From an uncultured Tenacibaculum sp. (GTDB lineage: Bacteria; Bacteroidota; Bacteroidia; Flavobacteriales; Flavobacteriaceae): a stretch of DNA of 64,000 nt. The translations under genes and the position numbers were made by a program. Shown piece by piece: positions 1-9,314 of the stretch (the stretch's first letter is position 1; each line of letters starts with the position of its first letter). Location of the stretch: the NCBI RefSeq assembly GCF_947499065.1, contig NZ_CANMMT010000010.1:1-64000 (forward strand), written 5' to 3'. The notes beneath the pieces are model-generated. The model was not told where the DNA came from. It did no database searches and saw only the letters and a program-made list of their open reading frames with translations.

Positions 1-71
1 TCTGGACGGGACTCGAACCCGCGACCCCATGCGTGACAGGCATGTATTCTAACCAGCTGAACTACCAGACC
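1..71 (-). tRNA. tRNA-Asp (GTC), 3' end cut by window edge
   Basis: Read on the minus strand this folds as a tRNA with acceptor 5' half GGTCTGG, anticodon loop CTGTCAC (anticodon GTC, Asp) and a GGTTCGAGTCC T-arm. It is identical to the copy at 116-189. The last three bases of its 3' acceptor side lie outside the window. CCA is not encoded in the complete copy. Confidence 0.95.
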
Positions 72-115
72 GTTGCTTTTAGCAATGTATTATGTGAGCT
101 TAGAAAAAACTTTAG

Positions 116-189
116 CGGTCTGGACGGGACTCGAACCCGCGACCCCATGCGTGACAGGCATGTATTCTAACCAGCTGAACTACCAGACC
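116..189 (-). tRNA. tRNA-Asp (GTC)
   Basis: A complete 74-nt tRNA. The acceptor stem pairs GGTCTGG with CCAGACC, the discriminator base is G, the anticodon is GTC, and the D-arm (AGCTGGTTAGA) and T-arm (GGGTTCGAGTCCC) are intact. No CCA is encoded, so it must be added after transcription. It is the upstream member of a tandem pair of identical tRNA-Asp genes separated by about 45 bp. Confidence 0.97.
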
Positions 190-243
190 GTTGCTCTAAG
201 CGGATGCAAATATATAATCTTTTTTTAAAAAAAAAAGGAGAAA

Positions 244-1164
244 TCACATTTTTTTTTGTCTACTGATTAAATATGCGGTAAGAATTTTATCGTACCCTTC
301 ATTAATATCAACAGGGATGTAATCTATTTTATATTGTAAGCATTTGTTCTTTAGGTTGTTGAAGAATTTGGAGCTTAGTTCTTTGTAATTTTCTTGAACA
401 TTTTCAGCATATAAATTTATTTCTTCACCAGTTTCTACATCAACAAATTTTTTTGGAGTATTACCAAAATCAAATAAGAATTCAGTCTTTTTATCGTAAG
501 TATGAAATAATATAACTTCGTGTTTGTTGTATTTTAAATGTCTTAAAGCCTCAAAAAGTTCCTCTTCATTTTTTGTTGTTTGAAACATATCCGTAAATAA
601 GAAGATTAAAGAACGCCTATGTATTTTTTCAGCAATTTCATGTAAATATTCATGAGTTTCTGTTGTAGCCTTTGAATTTGAGCTTAACAAACTCTCTAAT
701 TGGTTTAACAACATTTTCCTATGACGTTCACTGCCTTTTTCAGGAGCGTAGTACTCATAAGTGTCAGAATAGATACTTAAGCCTACAGCATCTCTTTGAC
801 GCTTTAAAATTTCCATTAATGAGGCTGCTGCAATGGCTGAAAAACCAATTTTATTTAATTTATCTACAGATTGCGTTTTTATTATAGGATAATGCATTGA
901 AGCAGAGTTGTCAATAATTAAGTGACAACGTAAATTTGTTTCCTCTTCATACTTTTTAGTATAAAGTTTTTCTGTTTTAGCAAAGAGCTTCCAATCTATA
1001 TGACGAGTACTTTCACCTTTGTTATATAATTTATGTTCTGAAAACTCAACAGAAAATCCATGAAAAGGACTTTTATGCATACCTGTTATAAAACCTTCTA
1101 CTACTTGCTTTGCAAGAATATCAAGATTTTTAATTTCTGAGGAAGTACTATTTAAATCAATCAT
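244..1164 (-). CDS. DUF58 family protein (von Willebrand A-like fold)
   Basis: This 306-residue protein has the DUF58 signature around residues 54-75 (RHIDWKLFAKTEKLYTKKYE). It is followed by a MIDAS-like D85-x-S87-x-S89 in a predicted beta strand, the hallmark of a vWA-type metal site. There is no signal peptide or membrane segment, so it is probably cytoplasmic. DUF58 proteins usually sit beside a MoxR AAA ATPase and BatA/BatB-type membrane proteins. None of these partners is downstream here; two tRNA genes are. The role is unknown beyond the family suggestion of chaperone-like or stress-linked complexes with MoxR. Confidence 0.85.
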   Translation of the reverse strand: MIDLNSTSSEIKNLDILAKQVVEGFITGMHKSPFHGFSVEFSEHKLYNKGESTRHIDWKLFAKTEKLYTKKYEEETNLRCHLIIDNSASMHYPIIKTQSVDKLNKIGFSAIAAASLMEILKRQRDAVGLSIYSDTYEYYAPEKGSERHRKMLLNQLESLLSSNSKATTETHEYLHEIAEKIHRRSLIFLFTDMFQTTKNEEELFEALRHLKYNKHEVILFHTYDKKTEFLFDFGNTPKKFVDVETGEEINLYAENVQENYKELSSKFFNNLKNKCLQYKIDYIPVDINEGYDKILTAYLISRQKKM

Positions 1165-1175
1165 ATAGCCCGAAA

Positions 1176-1208
1176 ATAAAAAAAGGTTTAGCGATAGCCA
1201 AACCTTTT
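1176..1208 (-). terminator. Rho-independent terminator of trxA
   Basis: On the minus strand AAAAGGTTT pairs with AAACCTTTT around a 10-nt loop and is followed by a run of T. It lies between the trxA stop and the DUF58 start, so it ends trxA transcription. Confidence 0.8.
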
Positions 1209-1234
1209 CTTGTTATATATTGTAATTGTACTGA

Positions 1235-1552
1235 TTATAAAGCAGCATCAATTTTATCAGTATACGCTTTTTTAGGAGCAGCACCAACTTGTTTGTCTAC
1301 TACTTCACCGTTTTTAAAGATTAATACTGTAGGAATGTTTCTTACACCATATTTAGCAGCAAACTCTTGGTTGTTGTCAACGTCAACTTTACCAACTACA
1401 GCTTTTCCTTCATATTCATTATGAATTTCATCAACAATAGGTCCAACCATTCTACATGGCCCACACCAAGCTGCCCAAAAATCAACCAATACTGGTTTGT
1501 CAGAATTTAATACTACTTCTTGAAAGTTTGCATCTGTAATTTCTAATGCCAT
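1235..1552 (-). CDS. trxA: Thioredoxin
   Basis: This 105-residue protein has the usual length of a bacterial thioredoxin. The redox motif W-C30-G-P-C33 and the cis-proline loop (residues about 73-76, NIPT) are both intact. There is no signal peptide, so it works in the cytoplasm as a general disulfide reductant, for example for PAPS/APS reductase (CysH, encoded further along this window) and ribonucleotide reductase. It is monocistronic, with a terminator directly downstream. Confidence 0.97.
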   Translation of the reverse strand: MALEITDANFQEVVLNSDKPVLVDFWAAWCGPCRMVGPIVDEIHNEYEGKAVVGKVDVDNNQEFAAKYGVRNIPTVLIFKNGEVVDKQVGAAPKKAYTDKIDAAL

Positions 1553-1683
1553 TTTATTATATTTTAATTAAGTTATTGTCTTTGTTTGTAAGTTACAAAA
1601 GTAATCAAATATTTTACCAATACAATTTTACAAAAATTACTTTTTACTATCATAGTATCAATACTTTCTATTTCCTTACAAGT

Positions 1684-2640
1684 TTAAAAGACTTCTTTTG
1701 CTATTTGTTGAATGTTGGTTGATTTCCCCATAGAATAATAATGCAATAAAGGAACTCCTGCTTTTATTAGTTCTTTACTTTGATGTATACACCATTCTAT
1801 ACCTACCTGACGCACTTCGCTATTGTCTTTACATTTTACTACACTCATAATTAAATCGTCCGGTAAATCAACTTTAAAACGATGTGGAATTAAGTTAAGT
1901 TGTTTCTTTGTTGAAATAGGTTTAAGACCAGGAATAATGGGAGTAGTGATTCCTTCAGCTCTGCATTTAGCTACAAAGTCAAAGTACTTTTGATTGTCAA
2001 AAAACATTTGAGTCACTATATAAGTAGCTCCATTTTTAATTTTCTTTTTCAAAAAATGGATATCAGAATCTAAACTTGGAGCTTCCATATGTTTTTCAGG
2101 ATACCCAGCAACTCCTATGCAGAAATTTGTTTGTGATGAATTTTGTAATTCATCATCTAAATATTTTCCATTATTTAAGCTCTGAATTTGAGAAACAAGT
2201 TCGCTTGCATATTTATGTCCATCTTTTTCTGGTTTAAAGTATGTCTCGCTTTTTACTGCATCACCTCGTAATGCTACGACATTATCTATTCCTAAAAAAT
2301 CTAAATCGATTAAAAAGTTCTCGGTATCTTCTTTTGTAAAGCCACCACATAAAATATGTGGTACAGCATCTACCTGATATTTATTTTGAATGGCAGCACA
2401 AATGCCTACTGTACCAGGTCTTTTTTTTACCACTTGTTTTTTTAATAAGCCATTTTCAAGTTCTTTATAAATATATTCCTCTCTATGATAGGTAACATCT
2501 ATAAAAGGTGGGTTGAATTCCATTAGAGGATCTATATTATTAAAAATAGATTGTATATGTTGTCCTTTTAAAGGAGGCAATATTTCAAATGAAAACAATG
2601 TTTTACCATTGGCATTTTTTATATGTTCTGTAACTTTCAT
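1684..2640 (-). CDS. metF: 5,10-methylenetetrahydrofolate reductase
   Basis: This 318-residue protein matches MTHFR (MetF) over its full length. It reduces 5,10-methylene-THF to 5-methyl-THF with FAD, supplying the methyl group for MetH. The FFDN/IPGLKPI segment typical of the TIM barrel is present (MFFDNQKYFDF and TPIIPGLKPIS). It starts 9 bp after the stop of the large metH gene and closes the riboswitch-led operon metH (N-part), metH (C-part), metF. Expression therefore probably falls when SAM is high. Confidence 0.95.
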   Translation of the reverse strand: MKVTEHIKNANGKTLFSFEILPPLKGQHIQSIFNNIDPLMEFNPPFIDVTYHREEYIYKELENGLLKKQVVKKRPGTVGICAAIQNKYQVDAVPHILCGGFTKEDTENFLIDLDFLGIDNVVALRGDAVKSETYFKPEKDGHKYASELVSQIQSLNNGKYLDDELQNSSQTNFCIGVAGYPEKHMEAPSLDSDIHFLKKKIKNGATYIVTQMFFDNQKYFDFVAKCRAEGITTPIIPGLKPISTKKQLNLIPHRFKVDLPDDLIMSVVKCKDNSEVRQVGIEWCIHQSKELIKAGVPLLHYYSMGKSTNIQQIAKEVF

Positions 2641-2649
2641 AATGTTATT

Positions 2650-5334
2650 TTAATTGTCGGCAATTGTTGGATGCAACCATTTTCTTGCTTTGTCTAATGT
2701 GATGTTTTTTCTTGTGGCATAATCTTTTACTTGGTCATCGGTTATTTTTCCTAATCCAAAATATTTAGATTCTTCATTTGCAAAATAATAACCAGATACA
2801 GCTGCTGCTGGCCACATTGCCAAGCTTTCTGTTAAGGAAACTCCAATTTGTTTTTCAACTTCTAATAATTGCCAAATAGTTTCTTTTTCTAAATGATCTG
2901 GACATGCTGGGTATCCTGGAGCTGGACGAATACCTTTATAGTTTTCTTTTATTAATTCTTCGTTAGTTAAGTTTTCGTCTATACTATATCCCCAGTGTTT
3001 TGTTCTTATTCTATGATGTAAGTATTCTGCGAAAGCTTCAGCAAAACGATCGGCCAATGCTTGTGCCATGATAGCATTGTAATCGTCCTGTTGGTCTTTA
3101 TATTTTGTAGCTAATTCATCTGCGCCAAAAATAGCTGTACAGAAAGCTCCCATATAATCCTTTTTACCAGTTTCTTTTGGAGCTATAAAATCTGCTAAAG
3201 CAAAACTTGGTTTGTTATCTCGTTTTTTTAATTGTTGACGAAGCGTTCTAAATACAGCTACTTCTTTTCCTTTTTTCTGGATTGAAATATCATCTGTATT
3301 AATAGAGTTAGCTTCAAATAACCCAAAAATTCCTTTAGGCTTTAATAATTGTTTAGCTACAATTTCTTGTAACATTTTTTGAGCATCTTCATATAAACTA
3401 GTAGCCTGTTCACCTACAATTTCATCTGTTAAAATATCAGGGAATTTTCCGTGTAAGTCCCATGAGCGGAAAAAAGGAGACCAATCTATAAAAGGAATTA
3501 ATTCCTTTAAGCTTACTTGTTGTAATGTTTGAATACCCAATTCTTTAGGTTTTACAATATTGCTTGTTTCCCAATTTATTTTAAATTGACGTTTACGAGC
3601 TTCTTCTATAGAAATGTATGCTTTTGTTTTTCCTCTTTTTAAAAATTTATCACGAAACTCTTCGTAGTCTTTTTTTAGTTTAGCTACATATTCGTTTTTT
3701 GTGTTTTCATTTAATAAATCTCCAACAACTGTTACTGCTCTTGAAGCATCATTTACATGTACTACTGCGTTTTTATATTGAGTATCAATTTTTACTGCTG
3801 TATGTGCTTTGGAAGTTGTAGCTCCACCAATGAGTAATGGTACATCTAAATTTTGACGTTCCATTTCTTTGGCTAGATATACCATTTCATCTAATGAAGG
3901 AGTGATTAAACCACTTAAACCAATGGCGTCTACTTTTTCCTTTTTTGCGGTTTCAATAATTTTTTCAGGAGGAACCATTACTCCTAAATCAACTATTTCA
4001 TAGTTATTACATCCTAAAACTACTGAGACAATGTTTTTACCTATATCATGAACATCACCTTTTACTGTAGCCATTAAAATTTTGCCTAACGCTTTTTGTT
4101 CTTCACCTTTTTCTGCCTCAATAAAAGGGTTAAGATATGCTACTGCTTTTTTCATTACTCTGGCCGATTTTACAACTTGTGGTAAAAACATTTTTCCTGA
4201 ACCAAATAAATCACCAACCACATTCATTCCAGCCATCAAATGTCCTTCAATTACATGTAAAGGTCTTTCTACTGTTAATCTTGCTTCTTCTGTATCTTCT
4301 ACAATAAAAGCATCAATTCCTTTTACCAATGAATGTGTAATTCGTTCTTGCAATGATAAGTTTCGCCATTCTAATGCTCTTCCATCATCTTCTTTTTTCT
4401 TTCCTTTTACAGTTTCAGCAAAGTCCAATAATCGTTCAGTAGCATCGTCACGTCTATCTAAAATTACATCTTCTATATATTCTAAAAGGTCTTTAGGAAT
4501 ATCATCATAAACTTCTAGCATGGCCGGATTTACAATTCCAATATTCATACCTGCTTGAATTGCATAGTATAGAAAAACGGAATGCATTGCTTCTCTTACC
4601 GTATTATTCCCTCTAAATGAAAAAGAAACATTACTTACACCACCACTAACACTAACATTAGGTAAGTTATTACGTACCCATCGAGTTGCTTCTATAAAAT
4701 CGATAGCATTTTTTCTGTGTTCTTCCATTCCTGTAGCTACAGGGAAAATATTTAAGTCGAAGATGATATCTTCTGAAGGAAATCCAACTTTATCTACTAA
4801 AACTCTATATGAGCGTTCTGCTATTTCTATTCTTCGTTGATAATTATCTGCTTGCCCAACTTCATCAAATGCCATTACAATTACTGCGGCTCCATAACGT
4901 TTTATTTGAGTTGCTTCCCAAATAAATTTTTCTTCACCTTCTTTTAAGCTGATAGAATTTACAACACATTTCCCTTGTACTACTTGTAATCCAGCTTCTA
5001 TAATTTCCCATTTAGAGCTATCTATCATAATAGGAACACGACAAATATCAGGTTCGGCAGCAATCAAGTTTAAAAAACGCACCATGGCTTCTTTACCGTC
5101 AATTAAGCCATCATCCATATTAATATCGATAATTTGTGCTCCTCCATCTACTTGATGTCTTGCTATAGCGAGCGCTTCGTCATATTTTTCTTCTTTTATT
5201 AACCGTAAAAATTTACGAGACCCAGCTACATTGGTACGTTCGCCTACATTAATGAAGTTGCTATTTTCGGTAATAATTAAAGGCTCTAAACCGGATAAAC
5301 GCATGAATTTTCTTTGTTGTGTGCTCATCTTCAT
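2650..5334 (-). CDS. metH: Methionine synthase, C-terminal subunit (pterin-, cobalamin- and SAM-binding modules)
   Basis: This 894-residue protein holds the MetH modules after the homocysteine domain. The pterin-binding domain begins near residue 25 ([11 protein letters not shown]). The B12 cap and binding domain carries the lower-ligand motif D427-x-H429-x-x-G432. The C-terminal activation domain has the AdoMet-binding motif [12 protein letters not shown]. The homocysteine/zinc domain is missing here and is encoded by the preceding gene, which ends at 5335, immediately before this ATG. A second ATG two codons in (5328) could also serve. Split metH is known in Bacteroidetes. The two parts must assemble to move methyl groups from 5-methyl-THF through cobalamin to homocysteine. 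Confidence 0.95.
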   Translation of the reverse strand: MKMSTQQRKFMRLSGLEPLIITENSNFINVGERTNVAGSRKFLRLIKEEKYDEALAIARHQVDGGAQIIDINMDDGLIDGKEAMVRFLNLIAAEPDICRVPIMIDSSKWEIIEAGLQVVQGKCVVNSISLKEGEEKFIWEATQIKRYGAAVIVMAFDEVGQADNYQRRIEIAERSYRVLVDKVGFPSEDIIFDLNIFPVATGMEEHRKNAIDFIEATRWVRNNLPNVSVSGGVSNVSFSFRGNNTVREAMHSVFLYYAIQAGMNIGIVNPAMLEVYDDIPKDLLEYIEDVILDRRDDATERLLDFAETVKGKKKEDDGRALEWRNLSLQERITHSLVKGIDAFIVEDTEEARLTVERPLHVIEGHLMAGMNVVGDLFGSGKMFLPQVVKSARVMKKAVAYLNPFIEAEKGEEQKALGKILMATVKGDVHDIGKNIVSVVLGCNNYEIVDLGVMVPPEKIIETAKKEKVDAIGLSGLITPSLDEMVYLAKEMERQNLDVPLLIGGATTSKAHTAVKIDTQYKNAVVHVNDASRAVTVVGDLLNENTKNEYVAKLKKDYEEFRDKFLKRGKTKAYISIEEARKRQFKINWETSNIVKPKELGIQTLQQVSLKELIPFIDWSPFFRSWDLHGKFPDILTDEIVGEQATSLYEDAQKMLQEIVAKQLLKPKGIFGLFEANSINTDDISIQKKGKEVAVFRTLRQQLKKRDNKPSFALADFIAPKETGKKDYMGAFCTAIFGADELATKYKDQQDDYNAIMAQALADRFAEAFAEYLHHRIRTKHWGYSIDENLTNEELIKENYKGIRPAPGYPACPDHLEKETIWQLLEVEKQIGVSLTESLAMWPAAAVSGYYFANEESKYFGLGKITDDQVKDYATRKNITLDKARKWLHPTIADN

Positions 5335-6348
5335 TTAATTTTCAACAGTATGAATGTTTAAAACTTCTCTTGGTTTATATTTAGCAGCTACTTCAGCTAT
5401 GGCAGTAATATGTTTTGGTGTAGTTCCGCAACATCCTCCAATGATATTGATTAACTCCTTTTTTAAATATTCTTCTATTTGCAAAGCTGTTTCTTCTGGT
5501 GTTTCATCATATTCACCAAAAGCATTTGGAAGTCCAGCATTTGGATGTGCTGATGTAGCAAATTTTGTTTTTGAAGCTATAACCTCTAAGTGTGGTTGTA
5601 ATAAATTGGCCCCTAGTGCACAGTTAAAACCAACTGATAATAAAGGAATGTGTGAAATAGAAATTAAAAAAGCTTCTGCGGTTTGTCCAGATAGTGTTCT
5701 TCCTGAGGCATCAGTAATTGTACCCGATACCATTACTGGAACTTCAATTCCTCGCTCGCTTTTTACTTCTTCAATAGCAAACAATGCAGCTTTTGCATTT
5801 AATGTATCAAAGACTGTTTCTACTAATAAAATATCGGCACCTCCATCTAGTAAAGCTTCTGTTTGTTCTTTATAAGCTATTCTTAGTTCATCAAATGTAA
5901 CTGCTCTGTAGCCTGGGTCGTTAACATCAGGAGACATGCTAGCTGTTCTGTTTGTTGGACCTATAGAACCAGCAACAAACCTAGGTTTATGAGGTTCTTT
6001 TTTGGTAAATTCGTTTGCTACTTCCTTTGCTATTTTTGCCGATTCGTAATTTAATTCGTAAACTAAATCTTCCATTTGATAATCGGCCATAGCTATAGTT
6101 GTACCAGAAAAAGTATTAGTTTCAACAATATCTGCTCCAGCAGCAAAATATTTTCGATGTACTTCTTTTACTGCTTCTGGTTGGGTAATAGATAGTAAAT
6201 CGTTATTACCTTGGAGTGGAGTAGGGTAGTCTTTAAAACGTTTTCCACGAAAATCTTCTTCTGTAAATTTATATTCTTGAAGCATTGTTCCCATAGCTCC
6301 ATCGAGCACGAGAATTCTTTTTTGTATTTCTGTATATATGTTTGACAT
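5335..6348 (-). CDS. metH: Methionine synthase, N-terminal homocysteine S-methyltransferase subunit
   Basis: This 337-residue protein is the homocysteine-binding TIM barrel of MetH. The three zinc-ligand cysteines are visible: C243 in GFNCALG and C306-C307 in GGCCGTTP. The N-terminus ([13 protein letters not shown]) is typical. It is the first gene after a SAM-I riboswitch (6403-6500). A 9-bp hairpin (6349-6378) ends directly against its start codon, which points to translational control. It supplies the substrate half of methionine synthase together with the 894-residue downstream gene. The split is at the domain boundary and both parts are intact, so it does not look like a recent break. 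Confidence 0.95.
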   Translation of the reverse strand: MSNIYTEIQKRILVLDGAMGTMLQEYKFTEEDFRGKRFKDYPTPLQGNNDLLSITQPEAVKEVHRKYFAAGADIVETNTFSGTTIAMADYQMEDLVYELNYESAKIAKEVANEFTKKEPHKPRFVAGSIGPTNRTASMSPDVNDPGYRAVTFDELRIAYKEQTEALLDGGADILLVETVFDTLNAKAALFAIEEVKSERGIEVPVMVSGTITDASGRTLSGQTAEAFLISISHIPLLSVGFNCALGANLLQPHLEVIASKTKFATSAHPNAGLPNAFGEYDETPEETALQIEEYLKKELINIIGGCCGTTPKHITAIAEVAAKYKPREVLNIHTVEN

Positions 6349-6378
6349 TCCTGATAATTAAAAGTTATGTTATCAGGA
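6349..6378 (-). promoter_or_regulatory. Start-codon-adjacent hairpin, likely expression platform of the metH SAM-I riboswitch
   Basis: On the minus strand TCCTGATAA pairs with TTATCAGGA (9 bp, 12-nt loop), and the stem ends on the base before the metH ATG. Its TTATCAGG arm resembles the P1 5' strand of the aptamer (TTATCAAG) and could compete for the P1 3' strand GATAA. No T-tract follows, so control of ribosome access is more likely than termination. This is inference from base pairing. Confidence 0.6.
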
Positions 6379-6402
6379 AAAGAGGAAGTAAAATTCTTTC
6401 CG

Positions 6403-6500
6403 TTATCTCTCTGCCAAGCAGTAGAATGTAGCACCTTCTTTGTATACACAAAGGGTTGCTAAGGCTTCAAAGGGTCTATTCCCTCCACCTTTCTTGATAA
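6403..6500 (-). promoter_or_regulatory. SAM-I (S-box) riboswitch upstream of metH-metH-metF
   Basis: On the minus strand the element opens with TTATCAAGAAAGGTGGAGGG and closes with AGAGATAA, forming P1. The conserved S-box blocks are present: GGTGGAGGGA, the CCCTTTGAAGCC kink-turn region, GCAACC, and AAGGTGCTA before the P4 helix. In SAM-I RNAs binding of S-adenosylmethionine turns the downstream genes off. This fits repression of methionine synthase and MetF when SAM is plentiful. Confidence 0.95.
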
Positions 6501-6527
6501 CATCAATTAAGTTAATGAACTATGATG

Positions 6528-6558
6528 CAAATCTATTGGTTTATTTTTAGTTTCCCAA
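6528..6558 (-). promoter_or_regulatory. Bacteroidetes-type promoter of the metH operon
   Basis: On the minus strand TTG (6556-6558) is followed after 20 nt by TAGATTTG (6528-6535), matching the Bacteroidetes sigma consensus TTG-N19-21-TAnnTTTG. The predicted start falls about 20 nt before the riboswitch P1. Confidence 0.65.
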
Positions 6559-6582
6559 TAAATTATTCTTTTTATTTAATAA

Positions 6583-6615
6583 AAAATCTCACTTACTAGC
6601 TGTAAGTGAGATTTT
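6583..6615 (-). terminator. Terminator of the T9SS-sorted protein gene
   Basis: A 14-bp stem (AAAATCTCACTTAC with GTAAGTGAGATTTT) with a 5-nt loop is followed by a T-run on the minus strand. It is 30 bp downstream of the 536-residue secreted protein gene. Confidence 0.85.
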
Positions 6616-6645
6616 AAGATTTAATGTGTTCCCTAAATTAGTTAG

Positions 6646-8256
6646 TTACTTTTTTATAATTTTTGATTCTTTTATAGTTGTGTTTCCTGAAATTGCTTTT
6701 AGTATATAAATACCCTTTTTAATATTTTTTACATCCATAGTGTTTCCTCTTGAAGTTGAAATTCTTGTTCCTCCAATAGAATAAAGTTCTAATCTATCTA
6801 TGTTGGTATTAGACTTCACATTTACAATGTTTGAAACTGGATTTGGATATACTTTAATATCATTATCATTATTAGAATTATTTTTAGGCATTAATTCATT
6901 TAATATTGCATCCTTTGTTTTTTTCATTACAGGAGGAACATAAACATTAATTGTTTTTTTTGTAGTACAACCTGTGTTAGCAGCTGTAACCTCAACTGTA
7001 TAGGATCCAGAGCTATAAGCATCATATTGATAATTAGTTCCAAGTACTTGTGGGTTACCTGTTCTGAACCATTTATAAGTATAAGTTGTGTTTGTAGGTA
7101 AACCTTGAACTCTTAATCTTACTCTATTATAAGTACTAGAGAAGATAAATGTTTGATTTATAGAAAAATTAGGTTTTCCTACTACGTAAACTTTCATTAC
7201 TTTCTCTATCCAAGTGTTGTTTGGTCCTGAATTTATAGCCAATTTAACATGGTATTGAGTAGTAACTCCATAAGGAGAGGTTAGAGGAAATTGAGATTGT
7301 AGGTCTAGTTCGCTATAAGGAACACCATCGTTCCATACTTCAGAACCATCTACAGCTTGTCCATTACTTCCAATTTTATAAATAGCAGTAAAATATTGAA
7401 TTCTTTTATTATGGTCTAAAGAAGTGTCAATAGTTCCTCTACCATCTAAAATTACAGGATCTCCACTACAAATTTGAATACCAACATTTGTATTAGAATT
7501 AGCTCCGTTAAGTGCCATTGAAACTTTACCAGATTGATTTAAATCTCCTGTCATACTAACACCGTCAATATACATCTCTCCATTAGCATTATGTTGGGTA
7601 GAATGATATACAAATAAGAGTTGTGTGTAATCTTTATTAGGTGTAAATGTAATGTTAGGACTTATATTATTTCCTGTTGGTATATTGTTACTCCAACTAG
7701 TACTTGGACCTGTATGTTGAATAACTTTTGTTACAAGCATTTGATCATTAGAAGGTAATGAGCTATACTGGTTGTTATTTATATTTCCTATTGTTTCAAC
7801 AAGACTACTATTGGTATTGTAATTTGCAGTAGCACTGTTAGTGGCTATAACATATAAAATTCCATTATTGTTATATTTTTTATAATCAAATTTAAGTTTG
7901 TATGTTTTACCACTTTTCATAGGGTAATACATGAATATAGAGTTTCCTTTTTTTTGTCCATTTGTATTACTATATCGCAAAGAAGCATACCTAGATCCAT
8001 TTCCACAAGGTCCACAAGTATGAACACTATTATATCCGTTATTATGGCTTCTGGGGTTACCTTTATGAGCGTACCAACTTGTTCCTAGTCTTCTAGCAGT
8101 AAAGTGTGCATAAATATTATTTGTATTACCTCCTGATAACGTTTCAAAACTCCCGTTTTTTAACTCATAAGTATAATGAGATTGAGAGAACATTGTACTA
8201 AAATTGCATAAAAATATTGCGCATAGCAATAACTTAAAAGTATTTACTTTTTCCAT
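6646..8256 (-). CDS. Secreted protein with type IX secretion C-terminal domain
   Basis: This 536-residue protein has an N-terminal signal peptide (residues 1-24, hydrophobic LLLCAIFLCNF). A carbohydrate-binding-like beta-sandwich region occupies about 25-240, and an Ig/PKD-like section lies near 360-440 (YTYKWFRTGNPQ...GSYTVEVT). The C-terminal T9SS type A sorting domain starts near residue 465, with the typical KVYPNPVSN and GIYILKA motifs and terminal lysines. It is expected to cross the outer membrane through the T9SS and to be anchored or released outside. No catalytic motif is recognised, so adhesion or binding is only a guess. It is monocistronic with its own terminator. Confidence 0.85.
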   Translation of the reverse strand: MEKVNTFKLLLCAIFLCNFSTMFSQSHYTYELKNGSFETLSGGNTNNIYAHFTARRLGTSWYAHKGNPRSHNNGYNSVHTCGPCGNGSRYASLRYSNTNGQKKGNSIFMYYPMKSGKTYKLKFDYKKYNNNGILYVIATNSATANYNTNSSLVETIGNINNNQYSSLPSNDQMLVTKVIQHTGPSTSWSNNIPTGNNISPNITFTPNKDYTQLLFVYHSTQHNANGEMYIDGVSMTGDLNQSGKVSMALNGANSNTNVGIQICSGDPVILDGRGTIDTSLDHNKRIQYFTAIYKIGSNGQAVDGSEVWNDGVPYSELDLQSQFPLTSPYGVTTQYHVKLAINSGPNNTWIEKVMKVYVVGKPNFSINQTFIFSSTYNRVRLRVQGLPTNTTYTYKWFRTGNPQVLGTNYQYDAYSSGSYTVEVTAANTGCTTKKTINVYVPPVMKKTKDAILNELMPKNNSNNDNDIKVYPNPVSNIVNVKSNTNIDRLELYSIGGTRISTSRGNTMDVKNIKKGIYILKAISGNTTIKESKIIKK

Positions 8257-8373
8257 TTTGATGATTTTTTTCGGGGGTTAGCATTAAATCTATCGCAAAA
8301 GTAAAAGCATCATTTTCCAATGGTGTCCATAAACTTCCGAAACAACTAAATATGTTTCCGAAAGGTAACTTTT

Positions 8374-8414
8374 GAAATAAAAATATGGTTTATAAAATAC
8401 TTTATAAACCATAT
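8374..8414 (-). terminator. Terminator at the end of the sulfate-assimilation operon, overlapping the cysM stop
   Basis: A perfect 14-bp stem (arms at 8383-8396 and 8401-8414, 4-nt loop) is followed on the minus strand by TTTTTATTT. The upstream arm contains the last codons and the TAA stop of cysM. It ends the long operon that begins at 18487. Confidence 0.85.
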
Positions 8415-9292
8415 AATTCTGAAGATAAATAACGATCACCTCTATCACAAACTATAGCCACAACGACTCCTTTTTCTATAGAGTTGGCTACTTTAAGTGC
8501 TGAGGCAAAAGCACCACCACTACTCATACCTGCAAAAATTCCTTCTTGTTCGGCTAATTTTATAGTTGCTTCTTCTGCTTCTTGCTGATTTACCTCTAAA
8601 ATTCTATTGATTTTTTGTGGTTTAAAAATAGCAGGTAAATATTCTTGAGGCCATTTTCTAATTCCAGGGATTTTAGCACCGTCTTTCGGTTGAACTCCTA
8701 TGATTTGAATTTGATTATTTTGTTCTTTTAAGTAATCTGAAACTCCAGTTATCGTACCTGTTGTACCCATAGCTGATACAAAATGTGTTATTTGTCCCTC
8801 TGTATCTCTCCAAATTTCAGGGCCTGTAGTTGTGTAATGTGCTTTTGGATTATCAAAATTATCAAACTGATTTAATCTAAAATATCCTTTTTTATATTTC
8901 AATTCTAAAGCATGGTCTATAGCTCCTTCCATTCCTAAAGCACTTGGAGTTAAAATAACTTCTGCACCATAAGCTCTCATGGTTTTTACTCTTTCAACAG
9001 TTGCATGTTCAGGCATTACCAATACCATATTAACTCCTAATACTTTTGCCATTAAAGCTAGTGCAATTCCAGTATTTCCACTAGTTGCTTCTACTAAAGT
9101 GTCACCCTTTTTTATGTTTTTCCTTTTGATGGCTTCGGAAATCATAAAATAAGCAGCTCTGTCTTTTACACTACCGCCAGGGTTGTTTCCTTCTAGTTTC
9201 AATAATAATTTAACATTGGGTTTATTGAAAGCATTTGTTATTTCTACAAGAGGAGTATTTCCTACAAAATCGATAATACTTTTTGTTTTCAT
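8402..9292 (-). CDS. cysM: Cysteine synthase (O-acetylserine sulfhydrylase B type)
   Basis: This PLP enzyme makes cysteine from O-acetylserine and sulfide. The reading frame is open from 9370, but that start lies inside cysE. The ATG at 9292 gives the canonical N-terminus KTKSIIDFVGNTPLVEI and a 296-residue protein, so I prefer it. The PLP lysine is K43 in GGSVKDR; the substrate loop is SGNTGIA, and GTTGTITG binds the phosphate. It is the last gene of the sulfate-assimilation operon, 22 bp after cysE, and both enzymes form the final two steps to cysteine. Confidence 0.93.
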   Translation of the reverse strand: MKTKSIIDFVGNTPLVEITNAFNKPNVKLLLKLEGNNPGGSVKDRAAYFMISEAIKRKNIKKGDTLVEATSGNTGIALALMAKVLGVNMVLVMPEHATVERVKTMRAYGAEVILTPSALGMEGAIDHALELKYKKGYFRLNQFDNFDNPKAHYTTTGPEIWRDTEGQITHFVSAMGTTGTITGVSDYLKEQNNQIQIIGVQPKDGAKIPGIRKWPQEYLPAIFKPQKINRILEVNQQEAEEATIKLAEQEGIFAGMSSGGAFASALKVANSIEKGVVVAIVCDRGDRYLSSELYGL

Positions 9293-9314
9293 GATTTGTT
9301 TCTTATTGTGAAAA

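Noticed and set aside
4082..4510. 142-codon plus-strand frame inside metH, and similar frames opposite metH1, thrA, sppA and hemW
   Set aside because: These are antisense shadows of well-conserved genes with odd composition and no protein features.
2650..6348. metH as a broken gene (frameshift or premature stop)
   Set aside because: Both parts are intact, divide at the domain boundary and are spaced as a normal operon; split metH is known in Bacteroidetes.
6168..6449. Open frame of 93 codons on the minus strand across the metH riboswitch
   Set aside because: It overlaps the metH start in another frame and runs through the conserved aptamer; no RBS, no family resemblance.
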